Notes: generated by a model not told the origin, from the letters alone. A stretch of DNA of 64,000 nt from an uncultured Ruminiclostridium sp. (GCA_947627695.1 CANQXF010000013.1:1-64000); one strand, 5' to 3'. Counted from the first letter of the stretch, positions 51,987 through 61,341 are shown. Numbers and translations are program-made.

Positions 51987-52739
51987 ATGAAAGAAGAACA
52001 ATTGCTTTACGCGCTGGGTCAGGTAAAGGACAGATATATCAGAAGCGCCGCCCCTGTCGCTGAACAGGCGGTGGAGGTCACAAGTCAAGTCCATTACAGA
52101 AAAGATATACGCCGCAAAGCTATACCTGTTATAGTATACTCTGCGGCGGTGGGATTTGCTATATGGGGACTTGCGAGCGTAAATATAACTGAAAGGGTCC
52201 CTCCCCTGTCCCAAGGAGAGGAAAGCCTGCCGGTACATTCATCTGATATTGTGGAAAACACCACCGGCGATAGCTCTGCCAGTATGGACAACACCATTCC
52301 TCCGTATTCGGGGATAACGGAATATAAATTAAGCGAGCTGGACAGTCTGGCGCTGTCTATCTACGTTCCACGCATATTCCCGTCTGGGTGTTATGCTGAG
52401 GAAACGGCGGAATACTCCACTGACCCGAGGCAGGGTTATGAGTCGCTTAAGATCAGCGTTTCCAACGGCGAAGAGCCTGATATATTGAGCATAATCATAT
52501 ATCGCTCTCAGACGGACGTGCCGTCGGAGGGGGACGTTATGCTGGAGGGACTTGCCGAAAAGGATATGCCTTTGGTTATGGAAAAGGGAGAGGTGAGAAT
52601 AGACGATACGACGGTACTGCGGCTCACGGCGGATATCGGCGGTATTCCTTACAGCGAGCTGTACGCAATGCTGATGTCAATGCCGTATATTGCAGGGGAT
52701 AACGATTTTTCCACCACGCTCCCTGAGGGCGTTTACTAA
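51987..52739 (+). CDS. Putative anti-sigma factor/membrane partner of the second ECF factor
   Basis: 250 residues. Short cytoplasmic N-terminus, one membrane helix (about 45-65), acidic extracytoplasmic domain. Start at 51987 after AAAGGAA. The C-terminal half is DUF4367-like in layout but not a firm match. Ends four bases from the convergent hydroxyacid dehydrogenase stop, leaving no room for a terminator. Confidence 0.7.
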   Translation: MKEEQLLYALGQVKDRYIRSAAPVAEQAVEVTSQVHYRKDIRRKAIPVIVYSAAVGFAIWGLASVNITERVPPLSQGEESLPVHSSDIVENTTGDSSASMDNTIPPYSGITEYKLSELDSLALSIYVPRIFPSGCYAEETAEYSTDPRQGYESLKISVSNGEEPDILSIIIYRSQTDVPSEGDVMLEGLAEKDMPLVMEKGEVRIDDTTVLRLTADIGGIPYSELYAMLMSMPYIAGDNDFSTTLPEGVY

Positions 52740-52743
52740 AAAG

Positions 52744-53694
52744 CTATACTGCCACGTTGTTCTGCGTATTTCCCTCAAGGAAAGCCTTTATATTATCCTC
52801 CACTATCCCCATGAGCCTTTGTCTTGTTTCAAGTCCCGCCCAGGCGATATGTGGGGTTATTATGCAGTTTTTTGCCTTGTAAAGGGGACAGTCCTCACGC
52901 ATAGGCTCGTTTCGCAGAACGTCTGTTCCCATACCGCCCAGCTTGCCGCTGTTAAGGGCGGAGGCGGCGGCGTTTTCGTCCACTACTGCTCCTCTGGCGG
53001 TGTTTATGAGATAGGCGCCGTCCTTCATCATAGCGATAGTATCGGCGTTTATAAGGTTTTCAGAGTCCTTGTTCAAGGGGCAGTGGAGGGAAACTATGTC
53101 GCTTTGGTGCAAAAGCTGTTGGAGGGAAACAAATTCCACGCCGTCAAATTCCTTTTTTGAACGGTTGTAGGCAACAACTTTCATTCCGAAAGCAAGGGCT
53201 ATCTCAGCAACCTTTCTGCCGATACTGCCGAAGCCGATTATACCGAGCGTTTTGCCTTTCAGCTCCATAAGCGGGATCGGGAAATAGCTGAAGGTCCTGC
53301 TTTTTATCCAGTCGCCCTCGTCCACCAGCTTTCTGTAATCGCCCACGCGGTTTGCAAGCTGTAGCATAAAGGCAAAGGCAAGCTGCGCTACGGAATCGGT
53401 GGAGTAGGCGGGAGCGTTGCACACGGCAATTCCCTTTTCTCTGCAATATTCCGTGTCGATATTGTTGTAGCCTGTGGCGAAAAGTCCGATATATCTCAGC
53501 TTTTCTGCCCCTTGCAGGTTGTTTCTGTCAAGCTTTGTCTTGTTGCACAGGATAATGTCTGCGTCAGCTATCCTTTTTGCAGTTTCTCCATATTCGGTGA
53601 GGTCATAAACGGTGACATTGCCGAATTTTTTTAATGTTTCATATGGCAGGTCGCCGCCGCTGACGGTTCCCCAGTCGGTTATGACTATCTTCAT
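52744..53694 (-). CDS. D-2-hydroxyacid dehydrogenase
   Basis: 316 residues. NAD-dependent, two-domain enzyme: GIIGFGSIGRKVA nucleotide loop (about 150-162), catalytic Arg in NTARGAVVDE, Glu in LRNEPM and His in TPHIAWAG. Resembles glycerate/hydroxypyruvate-type members; the exact substrate is not readable. Its start overlaps the lgt stop by four bases. Confidence 0.9.
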   Translation of the reverse strand: MKIVITDWGTVSGGDLPYETLKKFGNVTVYDLTEYGETAKRIADADIILCNKTKLDRNNLQGAEKLRYIGLFATGYNNIDTEYCREKGIAVCNAPAYSTDSVAQLAFAFMLQLANRVGDYRKLVDEGDWIKSRTFSYFPIPLMELKGKTLGIIGFGSIGRKVAEIALAFGMKVVAYNRSKKEFDGVEFVSLQQLLHQSDIVSLHCPLNKDSENLINADTIAMMKDGAYLINTARGAVVDENAAASALNSGKLGGMGTDVLRNEPMREDCPLYKAKNCIITPHIAWAGLETRQRLMGIVEDNIKAFLEGNTQNNVAV

Positions 53695-54569
53695 GCTTTC
53701 GCCTTTCTCTCACGCTTTTTTTGTTCCAGCTTCTCAAGTTCTATGGCGTAAATTTCATCATTTTTCTTTCCGAAAGCATCAAGCCATTTGGGGCGGACAA
53801 GCAGGAATATTCCCGCCGCCACGATAAAAAAGCTGATGAACTGGGAGGAGGAGAAAACAAAAATGCTCCCCCTGATAAGATCCCCTCTGAAATACTCCAG
53901 AACAAAGCGAAGTATGCCGTAGCTTACAAGATAGATCCCCGACGTGAGGAAACGGCGGGTCGTCCTGCGGTAAACGGCGGTGAGGACGAGCCAGAGGATT
54001 ACATTCGCAAACGCCTCTATAAGCTGAACGGGGAGCAATTCCACCCCTGCGGGCGCTCCGCCTAAATTCCCCTCAGGAAAGGTAACGGCGAAAATACCGT
54101 GATACTCCGTGCCGTAGCAGCAGCCCGCCATAAAACAGCCCAGTCTGCCGAAGGCGTGGAACAGCGGCACTCCCGCAAAGCCAAGGTCTATTGTGTTGCT
54201 GACGGGGAGCTTAAAGTGCAGGGTATATCTCAGCGCGCCGAGAACTGCGCCGATAAGCCCGCCGTAAAACACCAGTCCGCCGCCCGCTATCAGGGAAAAC
54301 CAATATTTCATATTATCGACGAAGGAATATTCGGGGTACCAGTAGACCTCCACCGAGGTAATAAGGTAAAACAGCTTTGCGCCGATTATTGCGCCGATAA
54401 AGGCGTATATCAGCATATAGAACATATCCTCCGCCGAGGTGCGCTGAACGGTTTTTTTCGGGAAGCGGCACATCACCAGAAAATACAGCGCTATCGCCGC
54501 CGCTCCGCCAAAGGCGCATACCACGTACATGGGAACGTCCCTGCCTAAAAATTCAAAATTGGAAAACAT
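53691..54569 (-). CDS. lgt: Prolipoprotein diacylglyceryl transferase
   Basis: 292 residues with about seven membrane helices. Transfers diacylglyceryl to the lipobox Cys of prolipoproteins. GRLGCFMAGCCYG replaces the proteobacterial GRIGNFxNGE-type signature, as in many Clostridia, and the conserved His and Arg of HAFGR and YFRGD are present. Charged Lys/Arg-rich C-terminus. CAAGGAG precedes the ATG. Confidence 0.9.
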   Translation of the reverse strand: MFSNFEFLGRDVPMYVVCAFGGAAAIALYFLVMCRFPKKTVQRTSAEDMFYMLIYAFIGAIIGAKLFYLITSVEVYWYPEYSFVDNMKYWFSLIAGGGLVFYGGLIGAVLGALRYTLHFKLPVSNTIDLGFAGVPLFHAFGRLGCFMAGCCYGTEYHGIFAVTFPEGNLGGAPAGVELLPVQLIEAFANVILWLVLTAVYRRTTRRFLTSGIYLVSYGILRFVLEYFRGDLIRGSIFVFSSSQFISFFIVAAGIFLLVRPKWLDAFGKKNDEIYAIELEKLEQKKRERKAKA

Positions 54570-54606
54570 CTTTTCTCCTTGAAAAAATTTTTTCAGTTAA
54601 ACAAAA

Positions 54607-54630
54607 TCAGCCCGAACAACGTCGGGCTGA
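54607..54630 (-). terminator. Terminator after the DUF4190 gene
   Basis: TCAGCCCGA / TCGGGCTGA, 6-base loop, then TTTTGTTT on the minus strand. Confidence 0.8.
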
Positions 54631-54649
54631 AATTTGCATCATCAGGCAA

Positions 54650-55009
54650 TTATTGCACTCCTGCCGCCGCACCGCCGGCTGCAAGGCAAGCTGCGCAAGC
54701 AATGCAAGCGATGAATACGATAGCGGAAAGTACCGCGCCGATTATACCCAGTACCAGACCTGCGGTCTGCATACCGCCTACAAAGCCCTGCTTCTTAGCG
54801 TTGATAGCAAGGATAACAGCTACGATACCCAGTGCAAGACCGAGCAGAGCGCCGTAACCGAACCAAGCTACTACAACGGAAGCGATACCGCATATAAGAC
54901 CGCCTGTTGCAGCGCCCTTTCCGGGGATCTGAGGAGGCTGCTGATAAGGCTGCTGATAGGGCTGCTGGGGCTGCTGCTGAGGCTGCTGATTGTTGTAATC
55001 GTTGTTCAT
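54650..55009 (-). CDS. DUF4190-type membrane protein, Gln/Pro-rich N-terminus
   Basis: 119 residues. N-terminal low-complexity QPQQQPQQPYQQPYQQPP tract, then two or three hydrophobic helices with the GKGAATGGLICGIAS and KKQGFVGG signatures of DUF4190. Paralogue of the next gene; function unknown. Confidence 0.78.
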   Translation of the reverse strand: MNNDYNNQQPQQQPQQPYQQPYQQPPQIPGKGAATGGLICGIASVVVAWFGYGALLGLALGIVAVILAINAKKQGFVGGMQTAGLVLGIIGAVLSAIVFIACIACAACLAAGGAAAGVQ

Positions 55010-55058
55010 TTCGTGTTCCTCCGTGAATATGGTTTATGTTATTTTATTTTGCGCTGTA

Positions 55059-55337
55059 TTATGCGCCTGCGGCAAAGCCCAGAGCTCCGAGAATGGCAGA
55101 AGAGAAGATGAGCATAAGCACTGTTCCCGCAATACCGATAACGCCGAGAACTATACCTGCGGTGACTTTTCCGCCGACAAAGCCCTCTTTCTTAGCCTGC
55201 ATACCCAGCGCGATAGCAACGATACCGAGAATGATACCTGCAAAGAAAAGGGAGATTATGCCGCATACCAGCGAGCCTGTCGCCTTGCCGTCGCCGGGCT
55301 GCTTTACAGGAAACTGGTTGTTGTAATCATTGTTCAT
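55059..55337 (-). CDS. DUF4190-type membrane protein
   Basis: 92 residues. Starts MNNDYNNQ exactly like its neighbour, then GKATGSLVCGIISLFFAG and KKEGFVGG, with two to three membrane helices. Start at 55337 (ATTGGAGGAA upstream); the frame opens 14 codons earlier without support. Own promoter at 55413-55441. Confidence 0.78.
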   Translation of the reverse strand: MNNDYNNQFPVKQPGDGKATGSLVCGIISLFFAGIILGIVAIALGMQAKKEGFVGGKVTAGIVLGVIGIAGTVLMLIFSSAILGALGFAAGA

Positions 55338-55412
55338 ATGAAATTTCCTCCAATTAGTGAACAAAAGTGCAGAGAACATAGTTATATTGTCCGCTGTTCA
55401 CTATTTTTTACT

Positions 55413-55441
55413 ATTCTATCACATAATTTTCATAATGTCAA
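55413..55441 (-). promoter_or_regulatory. Sigma-A promoter of the DUF4190 pair
   Basis: Perfect TTGACA, 17-bp spacer, TAGAAT on the minus strand. Confidence 0.8.
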
Positions 55442-55535
55442 GCCGCAGTTACAATTTTGTGATATTTGTCAACATCAGGGTGTGTAATCGGTCAAAATGC
55501 ACATACGTTCGATCTGTACAAAGCGGCGTCAGCTG

Positions 55536-58019
55536 TCAAGCCTGATATGAATAAATTTCCTCCGATCTATGGATATTTACGTAAGCTATCACCGAGCAGT
55601 CGGCAGGGTCGGCGGAGATTATCCTGCCGCCCGACATTACCGCAGTTATGATATCGTCCTGTATCAGAGCGAACAGTTTTGATGAATTTCTGTCGTACTC
55701 GATTATACTGCCCTTGTAGGTCAGCTCTCCCTCGCCGCTTATATTGCAGATGAAAAAGCGCTCTACCTGGGATACTCCGTCAAAATAAGTAACGGGGACT
55801 GCAATAACGCCTTTTTCCGCATCAATGCCTATCGCCGTGCTGTCTGTTTCGGCGGGGCTTGAGATGTATTCGTCCTTGGCGTTGTCCGCCACGGTGCCTG
55901 AATTTATCTCCAGCGTTGACAAAACCTCTCCAGTAGGGGAAACTGCTGACAAGACAAGACCTGTCCGCTGTCCTGCATCTCCTGACGGGCTTATGCGTAT
56001 ATTCATCTTATCGTTGTAGGCGGCGGTACTTCCTGCGGTCACCTCAACGGTGCTTTCTTCCATCGTCTTTCCCTCGGCGTCTATGCCGTAGGCTTTGCCG
56101 CTTGCGTCAACTATATAGGTCTCCCCGCCGTTAAAGCAGGTCGCGGCAAGCTCCCCGCCGCCTATGCCGTTTACCGTCATTACGCTGTTCAGATCGTTAT
56201 CAAGCACGTTCAGCACGGCAGAGCCGTTGTCAAGCGCGGTGACCTTTATGCCGTCTTCGTCCTTTCTTACGGCGGAAAATCCTGCGGCAATACCTGTCAC
56301 GGTACAGCTGTCCTTTAAGGTGACATTGCCGCTTACGTCATATCTTAGGAGAGTGTTTCCCTGAAATACGAAAATATCTGTTCCCTGTCCGTAAACAAGC
56401 TGTCCCTCGCTCCCTGCCGCCGTCGCACAGGATACGCTCCCGCTTTGCACGTCAAGGGAAAAGACGGTCACAAAGCCTGCGTTTGCAGGGGTACTGCCGA
56501 TAAATACGTTTTCGGCGGAGCAGTAGGAGGTATTGTTATCGGGAGCTGTGACGTACGGCATAAAGCTGTTGCCGTCTGATCCGTTTGCTCCGTCTGCAAG
56601 ACCTTCCCACAAGGCAAATATCGCTTTGCCGCTTTCGGTCCACGCTCCTGCGCACCGACCTGAAAATTTGTACAGGCTGATGTTTTGCCTGTTTTCGGGA
56701 AGCTCGCCGTCTAAAAGCTCCACTACCGTTTCATAACGGCTTGCGGCTATTTCAGCGGCGGGAGAGTCGTCGCCTTCGGAGGCATTCGCTATTCCTTCTT
56801 TCAGCGTTTCAGAGATGACCGCAACGCCTTTTTCCGTGTCAAGCAGTCCCAACAGCTTTACGTCCTCACCGTAGCTGCGGGAGTCAAGCTGCTGCATTAC
56901 GCCGTCGGAACAGCGCAGGATATATACAGTGTCTTTGTCGCAGAAAACAAATCTGTCCCCTTTCATCACCCTGTCCGTGACGTCGCTTTCCTTGTAGGGA
57001 GTTCCCGCCGTGTAAGCGGCGTTTCGCGTGAATGCGGGCTGAGTTGAAACGGGAAGTCCGTTCATAGCGGCGAAAAGACCGCTTTCATCTAAATTCTGAG
57101 AGCTTGCTCCGCCGTTTTCTCCCGGCAAGAAAGAGCCTGTCGCGACGTAGCGGATAACAAAGCTGAGCGCGATAAGCACTATGGCGGCAACCGCAATTAT
57201 TATGAACAGCTTCTTTGTAGAAAGGGGCTTTTTTTCCTCCTCCTCGTCTTCTTCATCTTCGTCGTCGGGTTCGTCTGAGGGTTCGTCTTCGGGTTTTATA
57301 TTTACAGGTGCTTTTTCCGTTTTGGGAAGCTCCTTGGTCTGCTCCTCCTTTGCTTTTGCGGGGTGCTCTTCCGCAGCAGGTTCTGCTTTTTCAGCGGGCT
57401 TTTCCTCCGCTTGGGGAGCTTGGGGCTGTACGGGTTCACTTTGGTCGGCTTTAGCCTTGTCCCTTGCGGCGGCGGTCTGCTGTACCGCAATTATCAGCTT
57501 TTCATAGTCCTCTCTTGTGAGGGAGGATTCCTCAAGTATCTCTATAAGGCGCTTTACTGTAAGTCCCTTGCTGTTTTCTATCTCCTGATACGCCTTGTTG
57601 CTTATCTTGGAATTGCCCAGCAGATTGAGAAATTCCCTGCCTGTGATACGGTGGTGGCGCACTATCTTGATAAATGCGGACGCGCCTATCTCGGGAACGG
57701 GCTTGCTTTCGGCGGGGGGAGTGGGTTGTTCAGCTTTTGGTGGAGTGGGTTGCTCTGTCTTGGGTGGAGCGGGCTGCTCAACTTTGGCAGGAGCAGACTG
57801 TTCTGCTTTGGCGGGAGCAGGCTGTTCAACTTTGGTGGGAGCAGGTTGCTCTGCTTTGGCGGGAGCAGGTTGTTCTGCCTTGGCGGGAACAGGCTGTTTT
57901 TCCGCACTTTCGCTTTTTACGTCTTTTTTTATTATAACGGGCGTCATTTTTTCGGGAGATATCTCGGCGGGAAGCTGAGTCCTCTCAAAATACCCGTTCA
58001 TGGTTTTCTTCAGATCCAT
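55536..58019 (-). CDS. Large membrane protein: heptad-repeat tail, helical domain, one membrane helix, beta-propeller-like exterior
   Basis: 827 residues. N-terminal region with about eight copies of a seven-residue unit (PAPAKxEQ type, about 43-105), then a small helical, DNA-binding-like domain (about 110-185), a second low-complexity acidic stretch ending in a run of Asp/Glu, a membrane helix (about 275-297), and about 520 extracytoplasmic residues with repeating beta-strand units like a propeller. Start at 58019 after TTGGAG. It follows a sigma-like gene by 18 bases, so it may be its membrane regulator. Confidence 0.7.
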   Translation of the reverse strand: MDLKKTMNGYFERTQLPAEISPEKMTPVIIKKDVKSESAEKQPVPAKAEQPAPAKAEQPAPTKVEQPAPAKAEQSAPAKVEQPAPPKTEQPTPPKAEQPTPPAESKPVPEIGASAFIKIVRHHRITGREFLNLLGNSKISNKAYQEIENSKGLTVKRLIEILEESSLTREDYEKLIIAVQQTAAARDKAKADQSEPVQPQAPQAEEKPAEKAEPAAEEHPAKAKEEQTKELPKTEKAPVNIKPEDEPSDEPDDEDEEDEEEEKKPLSTKKLFIIIAVAAIVLIALSFVIRYVATGSFLPGENGGASSQNLDESGLFAAMNGLPVSTQPAFTRNAAYTAGTPYKESDVTDRVMKGDRFVFCDKDTVYILRCSDGVMQQLDSRSYGEDVKLLGLLDTEKGVAVISETLKEGIANASEGDDSPAAEIAASRYETVVELLDGELPENRQNISLYKFSGRCAGAWTESGKAIFALWEGLADGANGSDGNSFMPYVTAPDNNTSYCSAENVFIGSTPANAGFVTVFSLDVQSGSVSCATAAGSEGQLVYGQGTDIFVFQGNTLLRYDVSGNVTLKDSCTVTGIAAGFSAVRKDEDGIKVTALDNGSAVLNVLDNDLNSVMTVNGIGGGELAATCFNGGETYIVDASGKAYGIDAEGKTMEESTVEVTAGSTAAYNDKMNIRISPSGDAGQRTGLVLSAVSPTGEVLSTLEINSGTVADNAKDEYISSPAETDSTAIGIDAEKGVIAVPVTYFDGVSQVERFFICNISGEGELTYKGSIIEYDRNSSKLFALIQDDIITAVMSGGRIISADPADCSVIAYVNIHRSEEIYSYQA

Positions 58020-58037
58020 TTGTTTCTCCAATCGGTT

Positions 58038-58496
58038 TTACAGCTTTTGCGCCAGCTTTTCCCTTGCGCTGTCCAGCTTTTTTGATACCACTTCGAGCTT
58101 CAGTCCTGTGACGGAAGCTATATCCTTGGGTTCAAGGTCAAATTCCGCCCAGATGGTCACCGCAAGCCTTTCCGCATCGGTAAGGCGGTTCATGCTGGCT
58201 TTGATGAAATCGGGGTCGGGCTCCTGCCGGGGCGGCGTTTTTCTGTACTCTCTGTAACGGGCGATTATCTGCTCGCAGGTCTTTTTCAGCCAGAGAAGGT
58301 CAAAATCCTCCTCGCTCTTACAGCCGCCTATCTCCTCATAAGCGCTTTTCAGCGAGGCGGTCATTACCTCAACCGCCTCCTTTGAGGTGGCAAGGGAATA
58401 ATAGGCTACAAAGTATATTTTCTTGTACGATCGGGTGTAAAGCTGCGTGAATGCCGCCGTATCTCCGCCTGCGGCAAGTGTAAGGATCTCGCTCAT
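58038..58496 (-). CDS. Divergent ECF sigma-like factor
   Basis: 152 residues. Region 2-like helices (FTQLYTRSYKKIYFVAYYSL) and a region 4 helix-turn-helix (LEPKDIASVTGLKLEVVSKKL) are recognisable, but the region 2 acidic helix DAEDxxQ is missing, so promoter melting may be altered. Operon partner of the propeller protein. AAGGAG precedes the ATG. Confidence 0.7.
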   Translation of the reverse strand: MSEILTLAAGGDTAAFTQLYTRSYKKIYFVAYYSLATSKEAVEVMTASLKSAYEEIGGCKSEEDFDLLWLKKTCEQIIARYREYRKTPPRQEPDPDFIKASMNRLTDAERLAVTIWAEFDLEPKDIASVTGLKLEVVSKKLDSAREKLAQKL

Positions 58497-58681
58497 TTGT
58501 TTCTCCTTAAATTTCGCTTTGGATTGTGGGAATAAAAATATACTTATTTATTGTAACACATTTTTGTCAAAAAGAAAAGAGTTTTGCGGAAAAACTTCGG
58601 AAAAAATCGGTTGCTTTCAGGGAAAAAGCGGAGTATGAACGGTCGGAAAAAGAGAACTTAGCGGGTTTTGGACAAAACAAT

Positions 58682-58707
58682 ACCGCATTGTCTTACGACA
58701 ATGCGGT
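58682..58707 (-). terminator. Ferredoxin terminator
   Basis: ACCGCATTGTC / GACAATGCGGT with a 4-base loop, then ATTGTTTTG on the minus strand. Confidence 0.85.
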
Positions 58708-58738
58708 GATGTTCGCTTTGTTTTAAGTAAAAATCATC

Positions 58739-58906
58739 TTATGCCTGAGGAGCTCCTACGGGGCAGGTGCCTGCGCAAGCGCCGCAGTCGATGCAAGCGT
58801 CAGCGTCGATAACGTACTTGCCGTCTCCCTCGGAAATAGCGTTTACGGGGCAGCCGTCAGCGCAAGCGCCGCAAGCGATGCAATCGTCAGAGATAGTATA
58901 AGCCAT
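58739..58906 (-). CDS. 2x[4Fe-4S] ferredoxin, clostridial type
   Basis: 55 residues, too short for many gene finders. Two CxxCxxCxxxCP motifs (CIACGACADGCP at 9-20 and CIDCGACAGTCP at 38-49) bind two [4Fe-4S] clusters. Small acidic electron carrier for low-potential reactions in anaerobes. AGGAGG eight bases before ATG 58906, promoter upstream and terminator downstream: monocistronic. Confidence 0.97.
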   Translation of the reverse strand: MAYTISDDCIACGACADGCPVNAISEGDGKYVIDADACIDCGACAGTCPVGAPQA

Positions 58907-58927
58907 GATATTGTCCTCCTAAAAGTT

Positions 58928-58966
58928 TATTATAGTTATAATATCACTAAAATCCTAAAAAGTCAA
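58928..58966 (-). promoter_or_regulatory. Ferredoxin promoter with overlapping dyad
   Basis: TTGACT (58961-58966), 17-bp spacer, TATTAT (58938-58943) on the minus strand. TATTATA-GT-TATAATA (58928-58943) is a perfect dyad over the -10, a possible operator. Confidence 0.65.
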
Positions 58967-59084
58967 GTGGTGAAAGGTTTTGCGGGTTGCTTTACGCTAA
59001 CCTGCCATTTGCTTTTCAAATTCGGAAAAACCGTCAGGCGTTAGCTAAAGCTATCAAAGGGGAGAAAAATTTTTCAGAGAAAAA

Positions 59085-59951
59085 TCAATCCTCCAGCTCC
59101 TTCAGAGCCGCCATTTCGTCCCTGTTCACCTTTATCCTTGAATCCTTTATCAGCTTTACGTCGTTTCGGTTGAAGGAAACAGGGGGAGCCTCCTTGTTCT
59201 TGTCAAGTGTGACCTTAAGCTCGCCTGTCAGCAGGTTCACGTCCTCAACGATGCCCCTGCCCTGCTGAGTGTCCACCAGCGCTCCCACCTTGGGAGTTAT
59301 TTTAAGCAGCTCCTCGTAGCTGTCCTGCTCGTATTTCAGGCAGCACATAAGTCTGCCGCAGGTGCCTGATATTTTGGTGGGGTTAAGGGAGAGGGACTGT
59401 TCCTTTGCCATTTTGATGGAAACAGGCTGAAATTCGCCAAGGAATGAGGAACAGCAAAGCTGTCTGCCGCAGATACCAAGTCCGCCCAGCATTTTCGCCT
59501 CGTCACGGACGCCTATCTGCCTCAGCTCTATCCTGGTGCGGTAAATTCCCGCCAGATCCTTTACCAGATCGCGGAAGTCCACCCTGCTCTCGGAGGTAAA
59601 ATAAAACATTATCTTCCCGCCGTCAAAGGTACATTCCACGTCGATAGGCTTCATATTCAGCTTATGCTCGGCTATCTTCTGGGTGAACACCTGCATTATC
59701 TCGTCCTTGCGGGCTTTGTTCTTTTTCAGCGTTTCAAGGTCCTCGGGGGTAGCTATGCGGTATATCTCACGCAAAGGGTGCACTATGTCCTCGTCGTCCG
59801 CCATAAAGTTGCCGATTACCACGTCGCCGCACTCCACGCCTCTTGCGGTCTCCACTATCACCTTGTTCCCCACGGGTATCTTCTGCCCCATGGGAGAAAA
59901 GTAATATACCTTTCCCACGTCCTTGAAACGTACTCCTATAACTTCGGTCAT
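59085..59951 (-). CDS. ricT: RicT/YaaT (PSP1 domain) protein
   Basis: 288 residues. PSP1 core with conserved cysteines in GICGRQLCCSSF and GTCGRLMCCLKYE. In Bacillus RicT works with RicA and RicF in an iron-sulfur complex that affects RNA processing; whether that holds here is inference. Overlaps holB by four bases. Order darA-holB-ricT matches the Bacillus yaaQ-holB-yaaT locus. Confidence 0.92.
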   Translation of the reverse strand: MTEVIGVRFKDVGKVYYFSPMGQKIPVGNKVIVETARGVECGDVVIGNFMADDEDIVHPLREIYRIATPEDLETLKKNKARKDEIMQVFTQKIAEHKLNMKPIDVECTFDGGKIMFYFTSESRVDFRDLVKDLAGIYRTRIELRQIGVRDEAKMLGGLGICGRQLCCSSFLGEFQPVSIKMAKEQSLSLNPTKISGTCGRLMCCLKYEQDSYEELLKITPKVGALVDTQQGRGIVEDVNLLTGELKVTLDKNKEAPPVSFNRNDVKLIKDSRIKVNRDEMAALKELED

Positions 59952-60949
59952 AACTGTATTTTCCTTATTTTAAATTTTTCTTTTTCCGCCGCCCCGAAAA
60001 GCGCCGCCGTGAACGCGTTGGCGGTGAGAACGGCGTTGAAATTCACTCTTGAGGTTATTTCGGTAAATTCTGCCGCCCTACTGCACATCTCGTTCAAAGC
60101 AAAGGGCGGATATTTTTCCGCCAGCCTGCGGGAAAGCTCAGCGTCACAGCCGCAGGAGGGCGTTCCCCCCTGAGAAATAACAAATGCGTCGTGAATTATG
60201 TTCCCTGCGGCGGCAATAACCGCTTTAAGCGGCCCCCGCTTGTCCTCCTTAGGCTGAGGGATACGGCGCGTTACCGCAAGCGCCGTATATTCATGGTATT
60301 CCAGAAGGGCGGCAATATATTCCCTTGCTAAATCGAAATAAAGCGTGCCGTTTTTGTCCTTTGCCGCTTTAAGCGCCTGTCCCAGATTGCCGCCGAACAT
60401 AGCCGCCAGCTTGTCTGCGTCCTTTGTGACGCCCATTTCCTTCAGCGCCGCTTCACATTCCTTTGGGGAAAGCTCGCAGGTGGGTATCACTGCGACTCTT
60501 GAAAGGATAGTGGGAAGAACGGCGTTCTTTTCGGACGCTGTGAGAATGAACCTCACGCTGTCGGAGGGTTCTTCCAGATAGGTCAGGAGGACGTTCTGAC
60601 AGTCCTTTCTCGCAAAGTGGAAGTTGGAAAGGATATAGACTCTCAGCTTTCCCTCCACGGGCGTGGCAAATGAGCCTCTCAGCAGCTCTCTTAAATCGGC
60701 TACCGACATATCCCCGCAGTCGGCGTATATCACGTCGGGGTGAATATGCTCTCCTATCCTGCGGCAGTCGGAGCATTTCATACAGGGCTTTTCCCTTTCA
60801 CCGCAGAAATACAGCATTGCGGTGAAGTCGGCAAGCGTTCTTTTCCCCGTTCCGTCGTTGCCGCAGAACATAAGGGAGTGGGGCATACGCCCGCTGTCGG
60901 AATAGCGTTTAAGCTGCTCTAACGCCTGCTTGTTTCCGTATATTTTCAT
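59948..60949 (-). CDS. holB: DNA polymerase III delta' subunit
   Basis: 333 residues. Clamp-loader AAA+ protein: GNDGTGKRTLADF near the N-terminus, zinc module CGEREKPCMKCSDC (about 49-62), and TYLEEPS as expected for delta'. Overlaps both darA and ricT by four bases. Confidence 0.93.
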   Translation of the reverse strand: MKIYGNKQALEQLKRYSDSGRMPHSLMFCGNDGTGKRTLADFTAMLYFCGEREKPCMKCSDCRRIGEHIHPDVIYADCGDMSVADLRELLRGSFATPVEGKLRVYILSNFHFARKDCQNVLLTYLEEPSDSVRFILTASEKNAVLPTILSRVAVIPTCELSPKECEAALKEMGVTKDADKLAAMFGGNLGQALKAAKDKNGTLYFDLAREYIAALLEYHEYTALAVTRRIPQPKEDKRGPLKAVIAAAGNIIHDAFVISQGGTPSCGCDAELSRRLAEKYPPFALNEMCSRAAEFTEITSRVNFNAVLTANAFTAALFGAAEKEKFKIRKIQL

Positions 60950-61269
60950 AGCTTTTCAAATCTCTCGATGTCGGTGACGAAAACGGTAGCTCCGCCCACG
61001 CTCACCTCAACGGGATTGCTGTTGTAGCCGCCCACGCCGTATGATGCGGCGGAGGGGACGAACTGCTTTCTCTTATGGCTGTGGTCGCGGATTATACCGA
61101 TTATCTCCTCCACCTTGTCGTTGTCGGAGCAGACGAGAAATGTGGTGTTCCCCGCCATAAGAAAGCCGCCTGTGGACGCCAGCTTCGTGGCGGAAAAGCC
61201 GCTTTTTGTCAGCGCATTGGCAACGGCGTGAGAGTCGTCGTTGTTTACGATAGCGTAGATAAGTTTCAT
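60946..61269 (-). CDS. darA: Cyclic-di-AMP receptor DarA (PstA)
   Basis: 107 residues, PII-like trimeric fold. NNDDSHAV, TKLASTGGFL and TTFLVCSDNDKV match the DarA/PstA family that binds cyclic-di-AMP. First gene of the darA-holB-ricT operon, promoter at 61342-61370. Confidence 0.94.
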   Translation of the reverse strand: MKLIYAIVNNDDSHAVANALTKSGFSATKLASTGGFLMAGNTTFLVCSDNDKVEEIIGIIRDHSHKRKQFVPSAASYGVGGYNSNPVEVSVGGATVFVTDIERFEKL

Positions 61270-61341
61270 ATTTTTACCTCGTTTTTGGGGGTATGCGTTG
61301 TTAATGATGTGTTTGTTGAAAACAGTATGGAATTACATTTT

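Noticed and set aside
57181-57978. Plus-strand frames rich in Ser, Gly, Cys or Trp in the propeller-protein gene
   Set aside because: Reverse complements of the Pro/Ala/Lys/Glu repeat and the acidic tract; low complexity and no start signals.
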